Assembly: GCA_022779365.1 (NCBI GenBank)
Contig: JALFSI010000010.1
Span: 22,409 to 86,408 of the forward strand
Length of the DNA stretch: 64,000 nt
Source of the DNA: CAG-170 sp022779365
GTDB taxonomy: Bacteria > Bacillota > Clostridia > Oscillospirales > Oscillospiraceae
Direction of reading: 5' to 3'
Made by a program: the position numbers and the translations under genes. This document shows, piece after piece, positions 59,032-64,000 of this stretch; the first letter of the stretch is position 1; each line of letters begins with the position of its first letter. The notes under the pieces were generated by a model. The model worked only from the letters and a program-made list of their open reading frames with translations, searched no databases and was not told the DNA's origin.

Positions 59032-59973
59032 ATGCAGAAGTTTGAGAACGTGGATATATTGGCTTGCCTTGATGCGGTGATGAAGCAGAACACCGGCTTT
59101 TACCAAAGCGATTTTGAGATTGACAAGAAGATCATTCACGAGGCTGCTGCAAGCCCCGACCGTGAGGACAAAAACCTTTTGTGGCTTTCCCGCCCGTCCG
59201 GGACGCATTGCTTCCGGGAGCGCGATGTTTTTCTTAAAGACACCCGCCCATACAACACATGGAAGTTCCACGGGGAGCAGACACGCGACCGTATTCTTGC
59301 CTATGCCGTGGAGCTGACAGGCAGGGAGCGCGGCAAAATCCGGGGAAACCTCTATGAGCTGGACTATGCCGCCCATTTCCGGCACGTTCGGGAGCAGGCG
59401 CTTCCCGCAGACATCGTAACGCTTTTCTATGAGCGCGGCGAGCGCAGCCAGCCGACAAATAGATACTTTAGCGGTTCACCCGATCCGCAGTATGGCGCGT
59501 TTCTCCGCTTTGAGGTGCAGCCAAACACCCCCGAAGCCTTGCGCGATCTTCTGCAAGAGGAACGGCGCAGCCGTGAGCAGCTTTCGCCGGGGGACTTCAA
59601 GACGCATATCGCCGCCCTGCGCGACGGGCTGATTGAAGCCGAAGCGCGGCGCATTGTTGCCGAAATGAAACGTCAGTACAGCCCCAACAGCCCGAACAAA
59701 ACCCACTACATGACAGAGCTTGCCCCGGCGTTTATGATGCTTGCGTCGAGCCGGGACGTTGACCGCCTTTTCTCGCTGCTTCCCTACAAGACGCTGACCT
59801 TTTCCAAAATTGAGGGCAGGCATGGCATCTATGCGCTGATCGACAAGAACGAAAACCGCGACCGGGATATTCGCAAGCCCCGCCCCTCTATCCGGGCGCA
59901 GCTTGCCGCCGACAAGAAGAAAGCCGCTCCGAAGCGGGCGGCGAAAACAAAAAATCACGAAATGGAGGTATGA
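59032..59973 (+). CDS. Conserved conjugative-element protein of unknown function
   Basis: A 313-residue soluble protein starting MQKFENVDILACLDAVMKQN. It has a DUF3849-like look in the first 200 residues (LWLSRPSGTHCFRERDVFLKDT, WKFHGEQTRDRILAYAVELT) and ends with PRPSIRAQLAADKKKAAPKRA, which repeats the PSIRAQLRAAKEQ end of the preceding giant protein, a sign of a shared tail module. I know this gene only as a constant neighbour of LtrC-like genes. It is 4 bases after the giant gene and overlaps the TTRAP gene region. Confidence 0.7.
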   Translation: MQKFENVDILACLDAVMKQNTGFYQSDFEIDKKIIHEAAASPDREDKNLLWLSRPSGTHCFRERDVFLKDTRPYNTWKFHGEQTRDRILAYAVELTGRERGKIRGNLYELDYAAHFRHVREQALPADIVTLFYERGERSQPTNRYFSGSPDPQYGAFLRFEVQPNTPEALRDLLQEERRSREQLSPGDFKTHIAALRDGLIEAEARRIVAEMKRQYSPNSPNKTHYMTELAPAFMMLASSRDVDRLFSLLPYKTLTFSKIEGRHGIYALIDKNENRDRDIRKPRPSIRAQLAADKKKAAPKRAAKTKNHEMEV

Positions 59974-59975
59974 GC

Positions 59976-60182
59976 ATGAACCGATTTACCGTTGAGGAAA
60001 CAAATCTTATCAGCATCTACATCGCCGATACGCGCAGGGAGCTTATCGGGGAAATGTCGGGTGCGCTGCCCTATATGGACGGCGAAATGCGCGAGCTTGC
60101 CTTGCGTACCCTTGCAAAGCTCCGCGCCATGAGCGACGCCGACTTTGCCGCTCTCGCCGTATCTGCCGCCGACGAAGTATGA
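59976..60182 (+). CDS. Transposon-transfer assisting protein (TTRAP family)
   Basis: A 68-residue protein, MNRFTVEETNLISIYIADTR then a helical body ending LRAMSDADFAALAVSAADEV. This is the TTRAP pattern (start F-T-x-E-E-x-N-L, end MSDADFAAL), small proteins of Tn1549-like elements named for association with transfer. Start at 59976 has GGAGG seven bases upstream; the ATG at 59970 overlaps the previous stop. The next gene overlaps it by 4 bases. Confidence 0.85.
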   Translation: MNRFTVEETNLISIYIADTRRELIGEMSGALPYMDGEMRELALRTLAKLRAMSDADFAALAVSAADEV

Positions 60183-60544
60183 GCGGGCTGAAACGGCTGA
60201 CGCCGCAGCAGAGCCGCAAAGCGAACGCCCTTATCAAGAAAACCTGCTGCAACTGTATGGGCGGGAACTGCATTTTGCTGGACGATGGGGACGAGTGCGT
60301 TTGTCCGCAGCTCATTTCCTATTCGCTTCTTTGCAAATGGTTTCAAAACGCTGTACTTCCCGCCGACAAGCTGCTTTACGCGGAGCTTTACCAAGCCGAG
60401 GACAGGCGGCGGTGCGCCGAGTGCGGCGCGGCGTTTGCGTCCACCTCAAACAGCGTCAAATACTGCCCGGACTGCCGCAAGCGGATCACCCGCAGGCAAG
60501 CCGCCGAGCGGATGCGGAAACGACGCGCTCGCGTTACGCAGTAG
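60179..60544 (+). CDS. Cysteine-rich VLP domain protein
   Basis: A 121-residue protein with a Cys-rich N-terminal half (KKTCCNCMGGNCILLDDGDECVCPQ, given here only in part) and a C-terminal zinc-ribbon-like part (CAECGAAFASTSNSVKYCPDC) followed by a basic RRQAAERMRKRRARVTQ tail. It matches the Cys_rich_VLP family, the usual last gene of the Tn1549-type transfer operon. A DNA-binding role is likely from the basic tail and paired cysteines but unproven. Its stop codon TAG lies inside the left end of the 112-bp repeat. Confidence 0.85.
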   Translation: MSGLKRLTPQQSRKANALIKKTCCNCMGGNCILLDDGDECVCPQLISYSLLCKWFQNAVLPADKLLYAELYQAEDRRRCAECGAAFASTSNSVKYCPDCRKRITRRQAAERMRKRRARVTQ

Positions 60545-60644
60545 GCGCGAAAAAGCCCTTGCGCCATGCCGCTTTTCAGACGCGATTTGAGCATGACAGG
60601 GGATTTATGCCTAAACCCGAAAAAACAGTGTTCTACTGCGTAAC
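60533..60644 (+). repeat. 112-bp repeat with 12-bp perfect inverted ends, copy 2
   Basis: GTTACGCAGTAG (60533-60544) and CTACTGCGTAAC (60633-60644) are exact reverse complements. The copy has the same length as that at 40846-40957, same direction, and 21 of 37 residues equal in the shared frame. It encloses a short ATG frame MPKPEKTVFYCVTDT at 60607-60654. It begins in the last codons of the cysteine-rich VLP gene. Confidence 0.75.
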
Positions 60645-60672
60645 AGACACTTAAAGCAGCACCCACGAACAG

Positions 60673-60721
60673 ACGGGGCGAGGTGGCCATCATCGGCTGC
60701 CGCGCCCCGTTCTCTTTTTTT
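60673..60721 (+). terminator. Terminator at the end of the conjugation operon
   Basis: An 8-bp outer stem (60673-60680 with 60703-60710) plus an inner GGTGGC/GCTGCC stem, then a T-rich run. It lies between the plus-strand operon and the convergent small membrane gene. Confidence 0.75.
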
Positions 60722-60723
60722 GC

Positions 60724-61089
60724 TTATTCCTCGCCGATTTCTGCTACGCCGACCCTGCCGACGTTTAGAAGCCGATATATCGTCAGAGGGATATACCATG
60801 CTGCGACCGCAAGCCGCCATATCAGAATGACGCCGCCGATCAAGCCGCCCACAATGAAATTGAGCGCAACGACGCCCACCGTGCCGGAAAGGTCGAAGCC
60901 GCGTGGGATAAGCCATACAAACATACGGCGTATGCCAAAGGGGATGCCGCAGCACAGCCACACATAAAAGTAGTTCGTTGCCCCGTCCTTTGTGAATACC
61001 AGTGCAGCCCAATAAAACAGCACCCCGGCAATCAGAACGGTCAAAACCGTTTTCTTAAAAAAGTCTTTCCAAATCTCACCTCGCGTCAT
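60724..61089 (-). CDS. Small polytopic membrane protein (DUF6050-like)
   Basis: A 121-residue protein with three to four hydrophobic segments (about 14-32, 40-55, 68-92, 93-108) and the phrase IPFGIRRMFVWLIPRGFDLSG. It is similar to short membrane proteins I recall next to relaxase genes in related elements (DUF6050). Function unknown; exclusion or regulation of transfer is possible but not shown. GAGGTGAGG lies before the ATG. It is on the minus strand, downstream of the relaxase gene by about 100 bases. Confidence 0.72.
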   Translation of the reverse strand: MTRGEIWKDFFKKTVLTVLIAGVLFYWAALVFTKDGATNYFYVWLCCGIPFGIRRMFVWLIPRGFDLSGTVGVVALNFIVGGLIGGVILIWRLAVAAWYIPLTIYRLLNVGRVGVAEIGEE

Positions 61090-61193
61090 AACCTCACCTC
61101 TGTTTCGTAAAAATATGGATAGCGTTCAGCAGTCCTACATTGGGATAGTTTCATCATACCATGCTTTTTCGGGGATTTCCACACAATCCGCAT

Positions 61194-62546
61194 TTATCCG
61201 CGCACATTTTCCTTACCCCGCTCCGGCTCACTTTCACGCCGTAAAATACTGTCGATGTTCCGCTTGATAACGTCGTACTCCTTGACCTGCTTTTTCAGCT
61301 TGCCATAGTCGCCGTACAGCGTTTCTTTTTGTTCTTGGAGCTTTGCATATTCCGCTTGCAGCGCGGCGACGTTGGGGAGCTTGCCGCCGACCAACGCGGG
61401 CTTGACCGCTTTTACGGCGGCTTCAAACAATATGATACTGCTCTCATGGGCGGCGCGGTATGCCGCCTTATCCTTTGCTCTGCGGTATGCGTCATACACG
61501 GGCTTTGTCTTTTGATACGTCGTAACATTCTTGATTAAGACCGCCATATCCGCAAGCCGCCGTTCGACGCCCTTTAATGCGCCTGCCGCCTGCTCGCTTG
61601 CCGCGTTCACTTCCGCGATTTTTGCGGAAAGCTCTGCATAGCTGTCAATCCTGTTTTCCGTGAGGAAGTTCAGCGTCCTCGCCGCCTGTTTGAGATTGTG
61701 GATTTTCGCCCAATGCTCATAGCCCCGGCTTTCCTGCGCCTTGATGCTGTTCTGAATGTCAATAACAAGGGAGATACCGCCGCGCTCCTGCTTCGGGGCT
61801 TTGGCAGCGCGGGTGCGCCTGCCCTTGATACGCTCCGTTATGGCTTCCTCTGTATAATCCGCGCCGAGAGTTTTCAAACGGGTAAAGCGTTCCTGCCCCG
61901 GTGCGCGGCAAGATATGTATTTACCGGGCTTTATCTCATAGCCCGCAGCTTGCAGCAGCCGCAGAAAATCGGCAAAGTCTGACGCTTGCGGGATAAGCGT
62001 ATCAACGGCAATTTTCAGCTTGCCTTTCCAGCTTGTACCCGTCTTTTCCGCTTGGTACTCCGCATAGCTCTTTCCCTTGCTGCCCCTGCCGGGGACAACG
62101 ACTGACAAGCCGTTTTCCCGGCACAGCCTGTCGCTGATGTTGCGTATGCCGTAATAGCTCCGCTTGTTGGAATTGTATTTGCGGTGGTCTATGAAATTGA
62201 CCGCACAAAAAATCACATGGTTATGGATATGCCCCTTGTCTATGTGGGTAGTCAAAACATATTCGTGCTGCCCCTTTGTTACCGCGTCGGCAAGCTGACG
62301 ACCTATCTCATGCGCCTTTTCATAGCTGACTTCCCCCGGCTCAAAGGATTGCATAAGGTGGTGGGCTAAATTGTTGCCTTTCTCCAACGCTTGCGACAGG
62401 GTATATGCAAACTCAATATCTGCCGTTTCATAGGAACAGCCGAACGAGGACACAAGCATTTTTTCTTCTGTCTTGGCGGGATTTTGGATATAGGCGAGGG
62501 CTTTGCTCAACGTGCTTTTAATAGGTTTAATCTTTGTAACCGCCAT
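61194..62546 (-). CDS. MOBP-type relaxase
   Basis: A 450-residue mobilisation nuclease. The N-terminal domain opens MAVTKIKPIKSTLSKALAYI and carries the metal-binding motif HIDKGHIHNHVIF near residue 96 (H-x-D-x3-H-x-H-N-H, MOBP). A helical C-terminal part (about 250-450) with coiled-coil stretches and a lysine-rich end follows. It nicks the origin of transfer, stays covalently bound to the 5-prime end, and leads the strand into the recipient. It overlaps mobC by 40 bases, the usual pair. This Tn1549-type relaxase family is well known. Confidence 0.93.
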   Translation of the reverse strand: MAVTKIKPIKSTLSKALAYIQNPAKTEEKMLVSSFGCSYETADIEFAYTLSQALEKGNNLAHHLMQSFEPGEVSYEKAHEIGRQLADAVTKGQHEYVLTTHIDKGHIHNHVIFCAVNFIDHRKYNSNKRSYYGIRNISDRLCRENGLSVVVPGRGSKGKSYAEYQAEKTGTSWKGKLKIAVDTLIPQASDFADFLRLLQAAGYEIKPGKYISCRAPGQERFTRLKTLGADYTEEAITERIKGRRTRAAKAPKQERGGISLVIDIQNSIKAQESRGYEHWAKIHNLKQAARTLNFLTENRIDSYAELSAKIAEVNAASEQAAGALKGVERRLADMAVLIKNVTTYQKTKPVYDAYRRAKDKAAYRAAHESSIILFEAAVKAVKPALVGGKLPNVAALQAEYAKLQEQKETLYGDYGKLKKQVKEYDVIKRNIDSILRRESEPERGKENVRG

Positions 62547-62836
62547 ATCTCATTCAGCACCCCCTTTATCTCGTCTATATCCTCTTGATAGACGCTGCCC
62601 GTACTGTTCACGCGCCGCACGATCTGATTGACGTTGACCCCGATCTTCTGTATTTCGGCGGTCATTGCCTTTATGTCGCTATGGTCTATCTGAATGATAT
62701 ATCCGTCGATTGCGATTTTCCGCAGATACGCCGCCATGTTCCGTGTTGGTATCAGCTTCATTTTTTCAAGGATCAAATCGCGCTCGGCTTCCGTCACGCG
62801 AAACTTTAGCTGCACCGTCCTTTTTCGTCCGTCCAT
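62507..62836 (-). CDS. mobC: MobC-like relaxosome protein
   Basis: A 109-residue protein with a basic ribbon-helix-helix-like N-terminus (MDGRKRTVQLKFRVTEAERD) and the MobC phrase IGVNVNQIVRRVNSTGSVYQED (given in part) near 70. MobC opens DNA near the nick site and helps the relaxase. GGAAAGGAGCG lies before the ATG at 62836. Its leader holds the second copy of the three-hairpin element, the best place for the origin of transfer. Confidence 0.9.
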   Translation of the reverse strand: MDGRKRTVQLKFRVTEAERDLILEKMKLIPTRNMAAYLRKIAIDGYIIQIDHSDIKAMTAEIQKIGVNVNQIVRRVNSTGSVYQEDIDEIKGVLNEIWRLQRLNLLKAR

Positions 62837-62860
62837 GCTCTAACGCTCCTTTCCGTTCAT

Positions 62861-62938
62861 AGAGGGTTTGGGACACTTCCCAACAAGCCATTTTGCGGGG
62901 CAAAATACGGAAGTGGGTACCCGCTTCCTATGCTTGCT
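62861..62938 (-). promoter_or_regulatory. Three-hairpin conserved leader, copy B (before mobC); candidate origin of transfer
   Basis: Read on the minus strand from 62938: AGCAAGCATAGGAA, then the 20-base near-palindrome GGAAGCGGGTACCCACTTCC, a second hairpin ATTTTGC/GCAAAAT, and TTGGGA/TCCCAA. It lies 25 bases before mobC. It is matched by copy A at 55648-55746. Origins of transfer of this group lie beside mobC, so a nick site here is likely; the exact base is not known to me. Confidence 0.6.
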
Positions 62939-63144
62939 ATTCTTCTGTTTGCTTTCTTCCACGCTAAAAACGAGGAAATGCCAAAACCTAACGCAGAAAA
63001 GAAAAAACACCGCAATTGGGGTTTTTGTCAAGAGGAACTTTTTAGGGGCAGGGAAAAGCTATATGATTAAGGGGAAGCAGGCAGAGAAAAAGGCTGAAAA
63101 TGCACTCTGTGGACGGCTAAAATGCGTTTTGGTGGCAGGGAATA

Positions 63145-63189
63145 TAATAAAACCCCTGCCCACCTCGTAAAAGAGGCTGCGGCAGGGGT
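63145..63189 (-). terminator. Hairpin with minus-strand terminator shape
   Basis: A 9-bp perfect outer stem (63152-63160 with 63181-63189) with a CCTC/GAGG inner stem; on the minus strand it is followed by TTTTATT. It may shield the relaxase leader from transcription coming from the cargo side. Confidence 0.5.
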
Positions 63190-63274
63190 AAATACTCCAT
63201 ATTCACACGCTTTCCTGCGCTGTAAGGGCTGCATTCTGTTCCCCGTTTTCGGCGGCGAAAAGGCAGCGGCAAAA

Positions 63275-63357
63275 ATCCGGACGGTCAAGGGTTTAAGAGT
63301 GGAGATTTTTTCGCGCTGTGCGCGGAAAAATACGACTCGTCCCTTGACGGTTCGGAT
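63275..63357. other. Long structured palindromic segment in a gene-free stretch
   Basis: Outer arms of 17 bases (63275-63291 with 63341-63357) pair with two mismatches around CGGTCAAGGG; the inner part holds a TTTTTCGCGC/GCGCGGAAAAA stem. The gap 62837-63572 otherwise has the mobC leader, one terminator-like hairpin and a promoter; open frames across it have no ribosome site and I see no gene. Could be a small RNA, an attenuator or a replication structure. Confidence 0.45.
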
Positions 63358-63488
63358 AGTCGGAGCGGATGAGATTTTTCGTCTGCGAGGTGAGAAAGCG
63401 GTAGAAAAATTCAAAAAGCTATGCTAAAATTGGAATGGTTGGTCATAAAGCGTTTTGTCAAGCGCTTTTTTTAACGTTTTTCTTTTGC

Positions 63489-63524
63489 TGAACGGTAGAA
63501 TCGTTCACATTTTTTTGCTATAAT
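63489..63524 (+). promoter_or_regulatory. Extended -10 promoter with inverted-repeat operator
   Basis: TGCTATAAT (63516-63524) is a perfect extended -10; no -35 is seen. An inverted repeat TGAACG-N7-CGTTCA (63489-63507) overlaps the -35 position, so a dimeric repressor or activator may bind there. It precedes the cargo gene at 63573. Confidence 0.6.
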
Positions 63525-63572
63525 ATTTTTGCTTACAAGCGCCTAAAGAAAACCAGTATGAAGGAGATGAGA

Positions 63573-64000
63573 ATGGGAATGTCTGAAAACGGATCAAAAG
63601 ATCAGGCACTGGGCCACTTAAAAGTTGAATTTGCTGTTAAGCAAAAGAAAGGGCTGCCCTTCATTATGGCGTCCACTGTTTTATGGACAATTATGCTGAT
63701 TGCGTTTCTCACGGATTTGAATGTTTCCGCAAAGAACATGATTGCTATGTGCTGCTCTGCATTACTTATGCCAGTCGGAATGCTTTTCGGAAAAATACTA
63801 AAAGTAGATATGTTCTGTAAAGATAATCCATTTAGCAGTCTTTCCGTTGTGGCTGCCCTCAATCAGCTAATGTATCTTCCGATTGTTCTGTGGACAATGT
63901 ACGCTGTTCCGGATAAAATGATTATGGTGTACGCCATTGTTGTTGGCGCACATTTTTTACCCTATTATTGGATTTATTTTTCGCCAACATATTTTTATGC
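63573..64000 (+). CDS. DUF7010-like membrane protein, N-terminal part (runs off the window edge)
   Basis: The frame is open from the ATG at 63573 to the window end, about 142 codons. AAGGAGATGAGA lies upstream. After a short polar start (MGMSENGSKDQALGHLKVEF) come at least four hydrophobic helices (ASTVLWTIMLIAFL, IAMCCSALLMPVGMLFG, LNQLMYLPIVLWTMYAV, IMVYAIVVGAHFLPYYWIYF). I recall DUF7010 proteins with this look. The codon choice is far more AT-rich than in the chromosome or transfer genes, so it is probably recent cargo of the element. Function unknown. Confidence 0.7.
   Translation, partial: MGMSENGSKDQALGHLKVEFAVKQKKGLPFIMASTVLWTIMLIAFLTDLNVSAKNMIAMCCSALLMPVGMLFGKILKVDMFCKDNPFSSLSVVAALNQLMYLPIVLWTMYAVPDKMIMVYAIVVGAHFLPYYWIYFSPTYFY

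Larger units (their letters stand above)
40706..64000. mobile_element. Tn1549-superfamily integrative and conjugative element (left end to window edge)
   Basis: From the break in cotJC at 40706-40707 onward the DNA changes character: a full type IV secretion and mobilisation set (PcfB, VirD4, VirB6, PrgI, VirB4, NlpC/P60, TopB, relaxase, MobC) with the companions DUF5348, Maff2, DUF4315, DUF4366, TTRAP and Cys-rich VLP, in the order known from Tn1549-like elements. The GA at the joint fits the core dinucleotide used by large serine recombinases of the TnpX/TndX group, but no recombinase is in the window, so this is inference. At least 23.3 kb long; cargo, recombinase and right end are outside. 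Confidence 0.9.

Noticed and set aside
60145..60654. A 169-codon frame overlapping TTRAP and the cysteine-rich VLP gene
   Set aside because: The first two thirds are a frame shadow of the VLP gene. Only its last part, the frame inside the 112-bp repeat, looks kept, and this is reported as a repeat finding instead.
62868..63427. Plus-strand frames of about 100 codons in the gap after mobC
   Set aside because: They run through the hairpin leader and the palindromes, have no ribosome site and no recognisable domain. The gap is better read as control and structural DNA.
1..64000. CRISPR arrays, tRNA or rRNA genes
   Set aside because: I saw no regularly spaced repeats of CRISPR type and no tRNA or rRNA sequence marks when reading both strands; a short or odd tRNA could still be missed without a covariance search.
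40706..64000. Reading the mobile region as a prophage
   Set aside because: There are no capsid, terminase, portal or tail genes, while VirB4, VirD4, relaxase and MobC are all present.

Overview
The window is a GC-rich (judged by eye, well over 55%) Firmicutes chromosome segment. Gene content and order point to a spore-forming Clostridia member, most likely Oscillospiraceae: yqfC/yqfD, spoIIAA/spoIIAB/sigF, yunB, ylbJ and cotJ sporulation genes, a yqfC-yqfD-phoH-ybeY-era-yqzL-recO row, murT/gatD, and a palindromic repeat of the type scattered in Faecalibacterium/Flavonifractor-like genomes. The genus cannot be fixed from sequence reading alone.

Chromosomal part (1 to about 40.7 kb). An edge-truncated conserved gene (1-398, minus) is followed by an operon tagA-like / tmk / DJ-1 / mltG / U32 peptidase (607-5204), a palindromic mobile repeat (5255-5431), a convergent SLH-SH3-NlpC/P60 wall hydrolase with exoA (minus), murT-gatD (plus), a uracil-DNA glycosylase and D,D-carboxypeptidase pair (minus), then comEA with a two-component system and a GerMN lipoprotein (11981-15371). 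Next come ylbJ (minus) and the long plus-strand run yqfC-yqfD-phoH-ybeY-GNAT-era-yqzL-recO-mutS2. After it lie a Crh-like HPr, uvrC-rsmD-coaD, a coiled-coil gene, a valine T-box leader with a membrane gene and valS, the spoIIA operon, a pcrA-type helicase, yunB, ligA, an MBL-fold gene, and a cotJ operon in which cotJA and cotJB are fused.

Mobile part (about 40,706 to beyond 64,000). cotJC is cut off after about 135 codons by the left end of an integrative and conjugative element with Tn1549-superfamily gene order. It holds a RepA_N-like initiator with internal iterons, PcfB, VirD4, two Maff2 proteins, VirB6, an MT-A70 methylase, PrgI, VirB4, a second DNA methylase, NlpC/P60 hydrolase, DUF4315, DUF4366, TopB, a giant ArdA/ArdC-like antirestriction protein, a companion protein, TTRAP, and a cysteine-rich VLP protein. 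On the minus strand follow a small membrane protein, MOBP relaxase and MobC. The integrase and right end lie outside the window. The plus-strand genes mostly overlap by 1-4 bases and form one conjugation operon.

Most notable signals: (1) insertion of the element into a spore-coat gene at a GA dinucleotide; (2) a three-hairpin leader present twice, before the antirestriction gene and before mobC, with compensated arm changes, a candidate origin of transfer or single-strand promoter; (3) two same-length 112-bp repeats with perfect inverted-repeat ends bracketing the conjugation operon, sharing a conserved reading frame; (4) a Crh-like HPr without His15; (5) a leaderless-looking murT; (6) an AT-rich patch inside pcrA; (7) the CotJA-CotJB fusion. 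All assignments rest on motif recognition; no database search was run.
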